DNA of 64,000 nt, taken from Hahella sp. CCB-MM4. Lineage in GTDB: Bacteria > Pseudomonadota > Gammaproteobacteria > Pseudomonadales > Oleiphilaceae. Location of the stretch: contig NZ_MRYI01000001.1 of NCBI RefSeq assembly GCF_002260525.1, positions 434,001 through 498,000 of the forward strand, in the 5' to 3' direction. Shown here one piece after another: positions 44,661-55,039 of this stretch. A program made the translations under genes and the position numbers. The notes under the pieces were generated by a model that saw only the letters and a list, made by a program, of their open reading frames with translations, had not been told where the DNA came from and searched no databases. Position 1 is the stretch's first letter. Every line of letters starts with the position of its first letter.

Positions 44661-46655
44661 TCAAACATTCAACACTTGATTCCCATGTATGACCTTGGGC
44701 AGTTCGATAGTAAAACAAACGCCTTTTCCCGGCGTGCTGGTTACTTTCACTTTCCCTCTTAATACGTTCTGAACAAGATTATGCACAATATGCAACCCCA
44801 AACCGGAGCCACCGCGTCCCATTCTCGTCGTGTAAAAGGGATCAAAAATACTCTTTAGACGATCCTCAGGAATACCGACACCGTCGTCTCTTATTTTGAA
44901 AACCACCATCTCCTCATCGACCGTCATCAGATCAATATCAATGCTCCCTTTCTCCTTACCTTCAAATCCATGAATTAACGAGTTTTGGATGATATTGGTG
45001 ACCACCTGCCCCAAAGGTCCGGGGTAACTATCCATTTGTATCGTGGCAGGAACATTCAGGTGAACTTCTGCCACAGATTTTCGTAGCACGGGCCGCAAAG
45101 TGGTAATCACTTCCTCCAGCACCTGCCGCAATTCGAAAGGGCGACGCTGGGAGCTGGATTGATCAACCGCCACCTGTTTGAAGCTGCGAATCAGTTCCGA
45201 TGCTCTTTCCAGATTTCGGACAATAATATCCGTGCCGGTGTGAGTATGTTGCAACAGGTCATCAAATTGAGTCCGGGTCAGACTACCGCTACGAGCCGCT
45301 TCCTTGACCTGGCCAAGCTCTTCCTGCAGCGATGAGCCGGCCATCAGAGCATTACCTATGGGAGTATTCAGATCATGAGCAATCCCCGCCACCATGGCAC
45401 CCAATGCCGCCAGCTTTTCCGAACGCACCAGTTCAGACTGGGTGTAGGTTAAGTTACGCAGGGCGCTTTTCAGTTCCGCATTGGTCTGGCTCAGGTCATG
45501 GGTTCTGGCTTCAACCCGCTTTTCAAGGTCAGCGTTCAGAGCGCGAATTTCCCGCTCCCTTAACTCGATGGCTCTTGCTGTAGACACTAGATCCGTTCCC
45601 AGTCTGTCGAACTCACGAACACGGGTTGGCGCCTGTTCAGGCAGTTGATAGGTTCCGTCGGCGAGAGTCTGCGCCAGTGCGGCATGCACTTCAAAACGTT
45701 GGCTTAAGAAGCGGGTAACCAGACTCGCCATGATCGCGGCACCGATCAGCCCAACAATCATCGCTGCTGCCAAAAAGCTGTATAAAGGCTGCCGGCTTTC
45801 ATCGAGCGCACTTTGTTCCTGCGCAGAAATCACCAGCCAGGGCGGCGAATCCATAACAACTCCAGACCCCAAAAGACTGCGCTCGTCAATCGAGAAAGGC
45901 AAACTGACAGATTCACCTTGCAAGGCACGCCTGACCAGTTCATTTCCGGTCATATCAATTCTTAGTGGACTCAACGCCGCATCTGACCGGATGATCAAGT
46001 GACCATGCTGATCCAATACCATGATGGTAAATTGGTGTCTTGCGGCGATGTCTTTAATCAGGCCCGGTAACTGATCAACGGCCGTTTCACCAATTAAAGC
46101 CCCCTCACTGGTAGGGATCACATAGGCAATGGATTGCCGTTCCCCTACTGTCGACATATAGATCTCTGACCATAAAGGCTTTCCGGACACAATCGCCTTG
46201 GTAAAAAACTCCTCATCCCCAAGGTTGCGGGCAATAAGATCCAAGCGGTGAGCGCGCTGTGCCGGTGGTAAACCGACAAATGTCACCCGTCCATTTTTAT
46301 CTGTCCAATAAATAGCTTCATATATCGACTCGCTACCTGCAAAGCTATCCATCAGATGCTGCTGGATAGCAGGAGAGGTCTCCCGCTCCATCAGCGACAG
46401 CAGAAGCCGGAGATCACTGGCGGCATTATCCAGTCGTTCCCCGACCTGTCCGGCAATCGCGCGGGAAAGCGCCAGATGATTCTGCTTAAAGTTTTCGGTG
46501 ACCTGAGGGCTGTACAAGAAAAGAATCAGTAGCGCTGTGACCACCACCGGTAAGGCACCCACAACCAGGAATTGTAAGGACAGAATCGACTTGAGCGACC
46601 AGCCCCGGCGAATACGACCCTGAGCTTGCGAGTTTTCGCCCTGCACATTCGTCAT
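44661..46655 (-). CDS. Membrane sensor histidine kinase
   Basis: A 664-residue hybrid-less kinase. Two membrane helices (about 25-47 and 295-315) flank a double-CACHE-like periplasmic sensor domain (YWTDKNGRVTFVG, GERQSIAYVIPTSEG). After the second helix come a HAMP-like segment, a coiled coil, and the H-box GIAHDLNTPIGNAL, characteristic of the HPK4 group. The ATP-binding domain shows the N box (NIIQNSLIHG), G1 (DDGVGIP), F box (DPFYTT) and G2 (GSGLGLHIV). It starts five bases after the DUF3369-EAL gene, so the two are a two-component pair in which this kinase phosphorylates that regulator (inference from arrangement). Confidence 0.93.
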   Translation of the reverse strand: MTNVQGENSQAQGRIRRGWSLKSILSLQFLVVGALPVVVTALLILFLYSPQVTENFKQNHLALSRAIAGQVGERLDNAASDLRLLLSLMERETSPAIQQHLMDSFAGSESIYEAIYWTDKNGRVTFVGLPPAQRAHRLDLIARNLGDEEFFTKAIVSGKPLWSEIYMSTVGERQSIAYVIPTSEGALIGETAVDQLPGLIKDIAARHQFTIMVLDQHGHLIIRSDAALSPLRIDMTGNELVRRALQGESVSLPFSIDERSLLGSGVVMDSPPWLVISAQEQSALDESRQPLYSFLAAAMIVGLIGAAIMASLVTRFLSQRFEVHAALAQTLADGTYQLPEQAPTRVREFDRLGTDLVSTARAIELREREIRALNADLEKRVEARTHDLSQTNAELKSALRNLTYTQSELVRSEKLAALGAMVAGIAHDLNTPIGNALMAGSSLQEELGQVKEAARSGSLTRTQFDDLLQHTHTGTDIIVRNLERASELIRSFKQVAVDQSSSQRRPFELRQVLEEVITTLRPVLRKSVAEVHLNVPATIQMDSYPGPLGQVVTNIIQNSLIHGFEGKEKGSIDIDLMTVDEEMVVFKIRDDGVGIPEDRLKSIFDPFYTTRMGRGGSGLGLHIVHNLVQNVLRGKVKVTSTPGKGVCFTIELPKVIHGNQVLNV

Positions 46656-46660
46656 GGTGA

Positions 46661-48910
46661 TTAAGGGCTAGCCTTGCCCAGGTGCTTTTCAATCCAGCGT
46701 TCCGTCCCTCCGGGGTCCATTGGACGGGCATAGAGAAACCCTTGTGCTTCCGGGCATCCCATTTGTACAAGGAGATCTGCCTGATCTCGGGTCTCCACTC
46801 CCTCAGCAATCACGTCCAATCCAAACTGCTGTCCCAGGCGAATGATCATTTCAGGAATACTCTTGCTCTGCTTTTCCTGCGAAAGTTTGGAGACAAAAGA
46901 CTTGTCGATCTTCAGCCGATCAACATTCAGTTCCTGCAAATAACTCAGTGATGAAAAACCGGTACCGAAATCGTCAATGGCAATCGTCAATCCCAATGTC
47001 TTTAACTGGTTCAGAATTTTTTTCACTTTATCCTGATCCAGCATGGTGACCGACTCTGTGATCTCCAGCTCGATAAGGCCAGGGTCCACCTGGGCTTTTT
47101 CCAGCACTGAGGCAAAGGATGCAATAAATCCGGGATGGCGGAACTGTACCTGGGATACATTAATTCCCATACGCACACGTACTCCGAATTTTTTACTGAG
47201 ATGCCCCAGTTCATCCAGAGCCTGGGCAAATGCCCATTCTCCCAGTGGAACAATCAGACCGGAGGTTTCTGCCGTGGGAATAAAGTCATCCGGGGGAACC
47301 ATATCTCCGCTGTCCGTACGCCAGCGCATTAGCGCTTCCAACCCTACTAACTGGCCATCCTGCAAACTGACCTGGGGTTGATAGGCGAGAAACAGGTTCC
47401 GGTAATCAAAAGCCTTTCTGAGACTTTGGAGCAATTTGACCCGGCGCTGTGTCGCGATTTCCATTTCCCGGGTGAATTCGACACTGTCACCCCGAACAGT
47501 TTCCTTAGCCCTCTTCAGTGCAATGCTCGCGCGTTTTATCGCTTCATTGGCAGAATCACCTGACTCTGACAGTGACAGACATCCCTGGGTCACCGATATC
47601 AATTGCTCGTTACCCTCAACGTTAAACGGCTCGATAAATATCCCTTTCACCTGATCAGGAGAAAGATCAGCTTCCTCTCCGATCAACCCGAACTGATCAC
47701 CGGCCATTCTTGTGACCAGAACTTCAGGCCCAAAGGCGAAACATAAACGATCGCCAACCATCTTTAACAGGCTGTCTCCCAGCTTGCTGCCGATAGTGTC
47801 ATTGATCTCACTAAAGCCATCGATGTCCAGCAAGACAATGCGCAGGGATTTCCGGCCTTTCCCAATCGCTTCGTCAATCTGGCTGGCAAAGTACAGTCGA
47901 TTTGGCAGACCTAATAATGAATCGTAATATGCGTAGCGATGCAGCCGCTCGACCATCACCACATTGTCCAGACATATGGAAATATTGGCGCTGAAGACTT
48001 CCAGTAGTTGTTTTTCCGTTTCTTCCAGAGGACGGTGAATTTCCACGTAGACCAGCATGTCGTCACCACTGGCGTTGGCGAAAAACAATGCGGTAGCGTG
48101 TTCTGCCACAACATGGGCTTGCTGTTGAATGGCATCTGTTAGCAACCGCCGCATATTTTCGTCACTGATGTCCTGCAGATGACGATTCAGGCTATGATCA
48201 AAACGCCCGGATGCTGCAATCACCGTAAAATGTCTTTCGGAAGGGTCGTCTTCCTGACGCTCACCGTGGTGGTTGGGAAAGCTCCTGAGGCACACCAGGC
48301 TGTCGCCAACAATTCCCAACAAAGCGGTAATCTGGGTAATGATGCCGCTGGCAAACTCATGAAACCCCCGCAGTGACATCAGCTCACTGGAGGCTTTGAC
48401 GATCATTTCCAGACCTTGTTTGCTGGCATCCAGAGCCGTGATCTGGGAATAGGTGCGAATCGATGCGGTCAGTGTGGTGTAAAGGCGGGCCTGAGTCAGC
48501 TCAGCCTTATTCTTGTAGTCGTTGATGTCATATTCACGGATTGCCTCGGTCTCCGGTGCGTAACCCGGTTGTCCTGTTCGGAGGATTATACGCGAATCGG
48601 TGATGCCCATGTCCTGGCGAATAATTTTGACCAGCCCAAGCCCGGCATGCTCGCTTTCCATCACCACATCCAGCAGGATCACCGCATAATCCTGTCGTTC
48701 CTGCAGCTTTTCAATGGCTTCTGCCGCCGTGTAGGCGTGATCAAATGCCAGTGGCCGATCAAGAATTCGGGCCTGGCGAAGGGCAAAGACCGTTGATTCG
48801 TGAACATCCTGATCATCGTCCACGATCAGGATATGCCAGGATTTCTCTGAATACTCCGAGCGGAACTCACCGTTCTCTTCGGCAAATTGCATAGGAATGT
48901 TGTCGGACAT
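46661..48910 (-). CDS. Response regulator with DUF3369, degenerate GGDEF and EAL domains
   Basis: A 749-residue cytoplasmic c-di-GMP phosphodiesterase candidate. The receiver domain (about 25-140) has DDDQD and the phosphoacceptor strand VILLDVV. DUF3369 follows (about 160-300). The cyclase-like domain carries AGDQF where active enzymes have GGDEF, so it is probably inactive. The EAL domain is complete: YQPQVSL, LEALMRW, LEITES, DDFGTGFSSL, DKSFV, AEGVET and QGFLYA. The protein should therefore degrade c-di-GMP under control of the partner kinase. The start is the ATG after GGGGTGGAG; a longer frame adds 17 residues without support. Confidence 0.92.
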   Translation of the reverse strand: MSDNIPMQFAEENGEFRSEYSEKSWHILIVDDDQDVHESTVFALRQARILDRPLAFDHAYTAAEAIEKLQERQDYAVILLDVVMESEHAGLGLVKIIRQDMGITDSRIILRTGQPGYAPETEAIREYDINDYKNKAELTQARLYTTLTASIRTYSQITALDASKQGLEMIVKASSELMSLRGFHEFASGIITQITALLGIVGDSLVCLRSFPNHHGERQEDDPSERHFTVIAASGRFDHSLNRHLQDISDENMRRLLTDAIQQQAHVVAEHATALFFANASGDDMLVYVEIHRPLEETEKQLLEVFSANISICLDNVVMVERLHRYAYYDSLLGLPNRLYFASQIDEAIGKGRKSLRIVLLDIDGFSEINDTIGSKLGDSLLKMVGDRLCFAFGPEVLVTRMAGDQFGLIGEEADLSPDQVKGIFIEPFNVEGNEQLISVTQGCLSLSESGDSANEAIKRASIALKRAKETVRGDSVEFTREMEIATQRRVKLLQSLRKAFDYRNLFLAYQPQVSLQDGQLVGLEALMRWRTDSGDMVPPDDFIPTAETSGLIVPLGEWAFAQALDELGHLSKKFGVRVRMGINVSQVQFRHPGFIASFASVLEKAQVDPGLIELEITESVTMLDQDKVKKILNQLKTLGLTIAIDDFGTGFSSLSYLQELNVDRLKIDKSFVSKLSQEKQSKSIPEMIIRLGQQFGLDVIAEGVETRDQADLLVQMGCPEAQGFLYARPMDPGGTERWIEKHLGKASP

Positions 48911-49115
48911 CTCCACCCCTGAACGTAAAGCTGGAATTATGCCTACCGCCGGTGATCTCATTTTTATTCATCAGGCACTTACGTTAAGTATAGAAGGAAA
49001 TATTCCGGCTTGAAGTGAGAATGCGTGAGCACGGATGATATGTATCAAGCGCGGATGGAATGAGACCAGTCATGGCGGCTAAGGTCTCCTCGACAGACAA
49101 GAAGAATGATAAACA

Positions 49116-49144
49116 CTGAAAGCCGCATAAGAAGCGGCTTTCAG
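49116..49144 (-). terminator. Terminator after the PHB-oligomer hydrolase gene
   Basis: CTGAAAGCCGC (49116-49126) and GCGGCTTTCAG (49134-49144) form a perfect 11-bp stem with a seven-base loop. On the minus strand it is followed by TGTTTATC, a modest T-rich tail, 21 bases after the stop codon. Confidence 0.78.
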
Positions 49145-49164
49145 ATCAGCTCAGCGGGACAAAC

Positions 49165-51207
49165 TCAACGGCAATCCTGGGGAATCCGGACTGAGTTATT
49201 CACAAACCGGATGACACAGTCCGGCGACGCAGTTACCTGAATGGGAGGAAGATTAGTCAGTTCGATACTATCGGTCGTCGCACTGCGCGGGAGGGTAGGA
49301 ACCACCTGATGTTCCGGTAACGGACCACCTTCCCGTAAATGGGAATACATAATGTCGAGAGCTTGGGAGAAATAATAGTGCAGACTGATATAGCGTGTCT
49401 GGTACCCGGGAAACAGTCCATTCAGGACGTCCAGGTGGTGGGCATTCAATACTTCCACATAATGAAGATTATTCTGAGAGGACCTTTGCGTTTCAGCAAT
49501 GGCAACGTAAGGCCTGGAAGCATGATTCACCGGAATGATCGCATCTGCCCGCCCGTGAACAATGATGGTCGGCACTTTTAGTTTCCGTGGATCGGCTTCA
49601 ATTGAACGGATGCCTCTTGCCACCCGTTTCGCCTCAGGCGACGAGGAAGTCACCAAGTGTCGCAAACAGAGGTGGCCCGCCAGATTCTGATCTGAGCTTG
49701 AAAGCCGGTCTAATAAATCCGTTTTGTTGTCGATGAGTTGAACGCCTGCCGTCGGTGGAATCCCGTTACCGCCAGCGAACACCATTGCCAGCTGAGCTTG
49801 GGTCGCGACTGCGGGACTGCCGGTACTATCGGTAAAGGCCATGGAAAATTCACACAGGTTGTCAGAAACGCCAAAGCGTCCGTACGCATTTGCATAAGTG
49901 ACACTGATGGATTGTGGAACCTGAATAGTATTGTTCGCATGCTGGGTGAAGTCCTGCTCCGGTACCAATCCATAATCCCGCAATTGCTGTCGTGCATCCG
50001 CCACCAATTCAGCCATATCACTTCCCTGCAGCAAACCGGCCTCAGCCAAAGCCAGACAACGCGCCTCACTTCCCGCAGGGACTGCAAACGGGTCTGCACC
50101 GACACTTGCACAGGGCTGAAGCAGATCGAGAAGAGAGGTGTAGTCCATCAGGCTCCTCCCCACATGGTTCCACAGCATATCCCCTTGCTTCACGGATATC
50201 CGGGCTGCAAGTTCCGCCTTTGGTGTGATATTGGGCTCCGATACCACTACCGCATCGATGATACCTTTCCGATCCTGCTCCGCGGCTCTCAACGAGGCCC
50301 CGCCTCCGTTGGAAACACTGGCAGCGATAACCAATGTATTCTCCGCCGTCAGGGTTCGTAGTACATAATCCTCTGATACCTGCCGGCCATAGTTTTCAGG
50401 CAGGTTGAGTATATACAGCGCCACTTCCGCCGCCTGCAGCACGAACTGCCCCCAGTCCTTCTCCGGGTTAAAGCCGCTGTGAGCATGTTTATAGGCAACA
50501 CGATGGGGATAGGCAGCCTTGTATTCGTCGAGAGAGGAATCAGTTGCCCTGAACTGCGCAAGGTTGCCGGCAGTGTCTGCGGTGGCAAGAGTACCATCCA
50601 TCAACGTCACCTGATCCGAATCCAGATCATGCATACCGTTTCCAGTGCCTTTATCGGTATAAGCCACTGCACACCCCCGATTTAACCCCCACTCCCCGGC
50701 GGTTCCAATGGCCCCATAAACACCGCGTGATCCTGACGATGCAGCCAAAATGATGCAGGCGTTATCAGGATCAAAGCTGTCAGGAATCTGAACCATTACA
50801 GTGACGTTCTGCCCATGTCCGCTTTCATCGGTTAATACCTGATACTCTTTGCCGGGAATTTTTCCTCCACTGGAGAGCACCTTACCTTCAGCGATATTCG
50901 GGCCATATAGACGGCCAAAACCTCCTGACGTCGTCGTATCCATCAACGCACGGTAGTTATTGTATATCGCCAATCTCCGAAGCTCTTCGACGGTGGGATA
51001 TAGCGGGTCTGCTGGTAACGGTGCCGCTCCCTGCAGCCCACTGACGCCGAGCCCGGCAGTTAATAAATCATCAGTCACTCCATCGTAGTGGGTAACTTTC
51101 ATGTCACCCACCAGATAATCAGGCCGGGTATTCAGTTCATAGCATCCTGCCAGTAGAGAAATAGAAACACCCATAACCAAGGTTCGTGTCGTCGTACTGA
51201 GTAGCAT
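49165..51207 (-). CDS. 3-Hydroxybutyrate oligomer hydrolase, lipoprotein
   Basis: A 680-residue hydrolase. The first 22 residues end in the lipobox SLLAGC, so it is probably a lipoprotein. The sequence follows D-(-)-3-hydroxybutyrate oligomer hydrolases along its length: AIYNNYRALMDTTTSGGFG, IILAASSGSRGVYGAIG, CAVAYTDKGTGNGMHDL, and the nucleophile in SVSNGGGASL. Asp and His partners are probably in HGRADAIIPV and NAHHLDVL. It degrades short oligomers of poly-3-hydroxybutyrate. It stands alone with its own terminator; no synthase or depolymerase is nearby. Confidence 0.9.
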   Translation of the reverse strand: MLLSTTTRTLVMGVSISLLAGCYELNTRPDYLVGDMKVTHYDGVTDDLLTAGLGVSGLQGAAPLPADPLYPTVEELRRLAIYNNYRALMDTTTSGGFGRLYGPNIAEGKVLSSGGKIPGKEYQVLTDESGHGQNVTVMVQIPDSFDPDNACIILAASSGSRGVYGAIGTAGEWGLNRGCAVAYTDKGTGNGMHDLDSDQVTLMDGTLATADTAGNLAQFRATDSSLDEYKAAYPHRVAYKHAHSGFNPEKDWGQFVLQAAEVALYILNLPENYGRQVSEDYVLRTLTAENTLVIAASVSNGGGASLRAAEQDRKGIIDAVVVSEPNITPKAELAARISVKQGDMLWNHVGRSLMDYTSLLDLLQPCASVGADPFAVPAGSEARCLALAEAGLLQGSDMAELVADARQQLRDYGLVPEQDFTQHANNTIQVPQSISVTYANAYGRFGVSDNLCEFSMAFTDSTGSPAVATQAQLAMVFAGGNGIPPTAGVQLIDNKTDLLDRLSSSDQNLAGHLCLRHLVTSSSPEAKRVARGIRSIEADPRKLKVPTIIVHGRADAIIPVNHASRPYVAIAETQRSSQNNLHYVEVLNAHHLDVLNGLFPGYQTRYISLHYYFSQALDIMYSHLREGGPLPEHQVVPTLPRSATTDSIELTNLPPIQVTASPDCVIRFVNNSVRIPQDCR

Positions 51208-51594
51208 GTCTCAATCCTTCTTGTTCTTGTGATGTGAGAAGGGCCAATGCCCAGTGATCAGTGATCAGTGATCGACTCAGCCCAAAGCAACCCGACGTCC
51301 ACGAACATTTAATTCCAAACATTTCAGCATATTAGATGACTATCACGACGATTTTGCAGTGCCGGAAATCAGAGTATCTCGCCTGACTGTATGGATATTC
51401 GGATACTCTCCAATACAACCTGTCAGATACGTCCGATTGGCCGGACACTGATGTCAGCCATTTCAGACACATTCAGGAAATCTATTCCAAATATCAGCCA
51501 CCCTGACTCTCCGTTATGGTGGATACAGGAACTTTTTTCGCTAACATGAGTCCTTGTGATACATGACCTTTTTGTCCATTGGAGGGAATTTTCC
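51208..51594. other. Intergenic region with GTGATCA repeats
   Basis: This holds the divergent promoters of the oligomer hydrolase and the nitronate monooxygenase. GTGATCA is repeated in tandem at 51254 and 51261, with GTGATCG at 51268. No other motif is clear. Small open frames in the region do not look like proteins. Confidence 0.55.
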
Positions 51595-52635
51595 ATGAGT
51601 ATTCGACACCTGCTGGGGATTGAGCTTCCCATCATTCAAGCCCCCATGGCCGGAGTTCAGGATCATCGACTGGCAGTTGCAGTATCCAACGCAGGTGGTT
51701 TGGGTTCCCTCCCCTGCGCGATGCTGACCAGCGAAAATTTGCGAAAAGAACTGGAGGCCATCCGACAGGCGACAGATCGTCCTTACAATGTGAATTTTTT
51801 CTGCCATCAGATTCCCAAGCCAAATCCTCAACGAGAGCAGCAATGGAAAAATGTCCTATCTCCTTATTACCGGGAGTTCAACATTGATACGGACTCTATT
51901 CCTTCCGGTCCCGGCAGACTGCCCTTTAGTCAGGAGTCGCTTGATGTCCTCAAAGCGTTTCGCCCACCTGTAGTCAGCTTTCATTTCGGACTACCTGAAC
52001 CAGGGTTATTGGACCAGGTCAAAGGTTGGGGAGCCAAGATTCTCGCTTCGGCCACCACCATTGAGGAAGCCCTGTGGCTGGAACAACGAGAGGTGGATGT
52101 GATTATCGCCCAGGGACTGGAAGCCGGTGGCCACCGGGGGATGTTTCTTACAGATGACATCACCACTCAAATGGGAAGTTATGCACTTTTGCCGCAAATA
52201 CTTGATGCAGTCCGTGTACCAGTGGTTGCAGCGGGTGGTATCGCCAATAATCAGGGAGTTTCTGCCGCACTCGGTATGGGGGCAGCTGGGGCTCAGGTTG
52301 GTACGGCTTATCTGTTATGCCCGGAGGCCACAACAACCGCTATTCACAGACGGGCTTTGAAATCCGAGGGAGCCCGCCATACAGCACTGACCAATGTATT
52401 TTCCGGCAAGCCTGCCAGGGGAATTGTGAACAGATTCATGCGGGAAACAGGCCCCATGAGCTCCTCAGTGGCACCATTTCCCTTGGCCGCACCCGCTGTG
52501 GCACCATTGAGATCTGCAGCAGAGGGAAATGGCTCAGGAGATTTTTCACCTTTATGGGCAGGCCAGAATGTCAGCGGGTGCCAGGAGATTTCAGCTACCG
52601 AACTGACCCGACAACTTGCAGGTATGATAGATTGA
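51595..52635 (+). CDS. Nitronate monooxygenase (FMN-dependent)
   Basis: A 346-residue TIM-barrel flavoenzyme. IQAPMAGVQDHRLAVAVSNAGG at the N-terminus, the QGLEAGGHRG phosphate/His motif and the GGIANNQGVSAALGMGAAGAQVGTAYL block identify nitronate monooxygenase (formerly 2-nitropropane dioxygenase). It oxidises alkyl nitronates such as propionate-3-nitronate, a toxin from plants and fungi. The start is the ATG eight bases after GGAGGG; an upstream start would add 13 unsupported residues. It is convergent with the cyclase gene, 29 bases away. Confidence 0.92.
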   Translation: MSIRHLLGIELPIIQAPMAGVQDHRLAVAVSNAGGLGSLPCAMLTSENLRKELEAIRQATDRPYNVNFFCHQIPKPNPQREQQWKNVLSPYYREFNIDTDSIPSGPGRLPFSQESLDVLKAFRPPVVSFHFGLPEPGLLDQVKGWGAKILASATTIEEALWLEQREVDVIIAQGLEAGGHRGMFLTDDITTQMGSYALLPQILDAVRVPVVAAGGIANNQGVSAALGMGAAGAQVGTAYLLCPEATTTAIHRRALKSEGARHTALTNVFSGKPARGIVNRFMRETGPMSSSVAPFPLAAPAVAPLRSAAEGNGSGDFSPLWAGQNVSGCQEISATELTRQLAGMID

Positions 52636-52664
52636 GGCCTCTGCCCACAAAGACTGTTTCATTG

Positions 52665-54908
52665 CTATTTGCTTGTGTGACGGAATACACCGTCCCAGTC
52701 TTCAGGTAAGGAAGTATTCCTCAGTTGCTCAATCCGCTGCCGGTATAGCTGGTACAGTCGGCAATCAGGTTCTTCCAGTTGTAGCTTATGCAGCAGGTCA
52801 TCCGCCTGTTGCCAGCACCTCTCCCGGTAATACTGGATAGCCTGACGGTACTGTTTCAAGCGCTCCATCACCTCAATCGACAGGCCGCTTTTTTCACCCA
52901 ATGGCTCATAAGCATCAATAGCGACGTCCTTGCCTTTGACCTGTAGGCGGTCGCAGAATCGAAAGACAATATTTTCCACTCCTTCAATGGTGTTTTCGCC
53001 TACCAGAATGTCCACCCCATAAAACTTGGTCAGCCCTTCAAGCCGGGAACCCAGGTTAACCGCATCGCCCAGCACGGTATATGCCTTGCGGTATTTGGAG
53101 CCCATATCCCCCACGTTCATCACCCCGGTATTGAGGCCTACTCCTACCCGGATATGGGGTAGCCCTTCCACGGACAATACCGTAGAGATTTTCCGGGTAA
53201 TCGCCTGCATTTCCATGGCGGTCAGAATGGCTTTTTCCCGGTGACGTGGATCATCAACCGGAGCCCCCCAGAAAGCCATCACCATATCCCCCACATATTT
53301 GTCGATGGTTCCGTCATTACGAAAGATGGCTTCGGTGATCGGGGTGAAATAAATGTTCAACAGATTCTTCAACTGCGAGGCAGAAAGTTGCTCCGATATC
53401 GTGGTAAAACTTCTGATATCGGAAAACAGTACCGTCAGTTCCTTGCTGTCACCTTCCAGCGAATAATGCTCGGGGTTATCCAGCATTCGATTGATATGTT
53501 CCGGCGGGACATACTGTGCAAACATTTCCCGGAGACGTCGTTCAGTGGCAAATTCGCTGATGAATCCGGTCACCAGATACCAACCGAAAATGACTTGCAC
53601 GATGATCAGGGTACTCACCAGCGGAAACTCAAGATGGCCACGGCTCCATACGGCTGTATTGCCTGCAACCAGTAACAGGCTGATGACGGTGGAACACAGC
53701 ACCATGGCGACCGGTCGCCGATCGGCAAATACCCACATTAGTAGGAACAAAAACAGGATTTGAAATACCAACAAGGCTCCGGGCTCCCATACTGGTCGGT
53801 GCGGAAATACGCCTGAAAGTAATGACTGTGCCACCAGTCCCTGCACTTCCACCCCTGGGAATGACGTTTCGAAGGGGGTACTGACCAGATCTGCCAGCCC
53901 GATGGCGGAGGTCCCCACAAATACCAGTTTTCCGTTTAGTTCTCCCGCTTTCAGCTCTCCCGCAAGAACTTTCCATGCCGGAATATAACGAAACTGCCCT
54001 CTCCCTTTTTGATACGGAATCAACACTCTTCCCAAAGCGTCAGTATTCACCGGCAAATCAGTTAACGTGATTTGTGACAGGGCCTCAATATCCCCCACTG
54101 GAACAAAGCTGGTATCAATATCATCCAACAGCAGATAGGCCATGGCAGCCGCCAATGCCAGGGATGGATATACCTTGCCGTTCTCCTCCATTAAAAGTGG
54201 TGTACGGCGGATAACACCGTCAGCATCCGGAAAGGTTGTCACAAACCCCGAAGCGGCGGCTGCGTCATGATACACGGGTAATGGTGCCGTGTGGCCGACT
54301 GCCCGTATTAGCACATGATGGGGTGGTGGTGATACCAGCGAATCAGGTAGAACGCCTGTCTGTACAGAGATATTGGTGTGCAGGAAAAATCCCAGCACAG
54401 CATCCAGAGTCATCAGCTGCCGAGCAAAAAAATCATCAGCACGCCAGTTCTTGGCGAGTCGCTCCAACAGGACGCGTTCCTCTTGACTGAGAGGAACGCT
54501 GACGCTTTCCGGCGAGAGAAAATCGATCGACTCAGCTTCGGAAAATACAACATCAAACGCTACCACCGTGGCTTCAGCTTCCTTCAACTTCGCCACCATG
54601 TCTGCCATTTTGGTTCGGCTCCAGGGCCAGCGCCCTTCATGGAGAATGGAGTCTTCGTCAATATCCACAAGTACGACATCATCGCCTACGTTGTGAGGAG
54701 CGAAGAAAGCCCCCAGTTGAGCGCGCCAATCGTAAAAGATGTAGTCAAGGCGATTCAGGATAGAGCGGTCGCCCACCTGAGTGGTCAATTGCCAGATCAT
54801 GATCAGTACAGCAATCAGCACGACCGGCAAGTGTTTAGAGAATGCTGAAATGTTGATATCCGCTATCTCCTTCGGGAGTCTCCAGCTGTATCCCTTTGAG
54901 GCCTGCAA
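52665..54908 (-). CDS. CHASE2-domain class III adenylate/guanylate cyclase
   Basis: A 747-residue membrane cyclase. A first helix (about 27-45) precedes the extracytoplasmic CHASE2 sensor (about 50-355; DDVVLVDIDEDSI, GRWPWSRTKMADM, GKLVFVGTSAIGLADL). Three more helices lie near 368-450. The cytoplasmic class III catalytic domain covers about 485-660: metal Asp residues in LFSDIRSFT and KYVGDMVMAFW, and the AVNLGSRLE helix. It makes cAMP or cGMP in response to an outside signal. The start is TTG and uncertain. It is divergent from the operon of the Slam-like, FecR and cyclic-nucleotide-binding genes, which suggests one signalling module. Confidence 0.9.
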   Translation of the reverse strand: MQASKGYSWRLPKEIADINISAFSKHLPVVLIAVLIMIWQLTTQVGDRSILNRLDYIFYDWRAQLGAFFAPHNVGDDVVLVDIDEDSILHEGRWPWSRTKMADMVAKLKEAEATVVAFDVVFSEAESIDFLSPESVSVPLSQEERVLLERLAKNWRADDFFARQLMTLDAVLGFFLHTNISVQTGVLPDSLVSPPPHHVLIRAVGHTAPLPVYHDAAAASGFVTTFPDADGVIRRTPLLMEENGKVYPSLALAAAMAYLLLDDIDTSFVPVGDIEALSQITLTDLPVNTDALGRVLIPYQKGRGQFRYIPAWKVLAGELKAGELNGKLVFVGTSAIGLADLVSTPFETSFPGVEVQGLVAQSLLSGVFPHRPVWEPGALLVFQILFLFLLMWVFADRRPVAMVLCSTVISLLLVAGNTAVWSRGHLEFPLVSTLIIVQVIFGWYLVTGFISEFATERRLREMFAQYVPPEHINRMLDNPEHYSLEGDSKELTVLFSDIRSFTTISEQLSASQLKNLLNIYFTPITEAIFRNDGTIDKYVGDMVMAFWGAPVDDPRHREKAILTAMEMQAITRKISTVLSVEGLPHIRVGVGLNTGVMNVGDMGSKYRKAYTVLGDAVNLGSRLEGLTKFYGVDILVGENTIEGVENIVFRFCDRLQVKGKDVAIDAYEPLGEKSGLSIEVMERLKQYRQAIQYYRERCWQQADDLLHKLQLEEPDCRLYQLYRQRIEQLRNTSLPEDWDGVFRHTSK

Positions 54909-55039
54909 CCCTTCATTAACCTGAACTGCCAGAACAATTACATACAGGCTACGAACAGTTTCACTGAGTTGCTGGAAAAATCATCTACCCTTTCTAGACT
55001 TAATGGCATCGAAGGCTTTCTACATGGATAGCTAAAGGG

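Noticed and set aside
54909..55039. A CRP-type site between the divergent cyclase and Slam-like genes
   Set aside because: No TGTGA-N6-TCACA-like sequence could be found in the interval.
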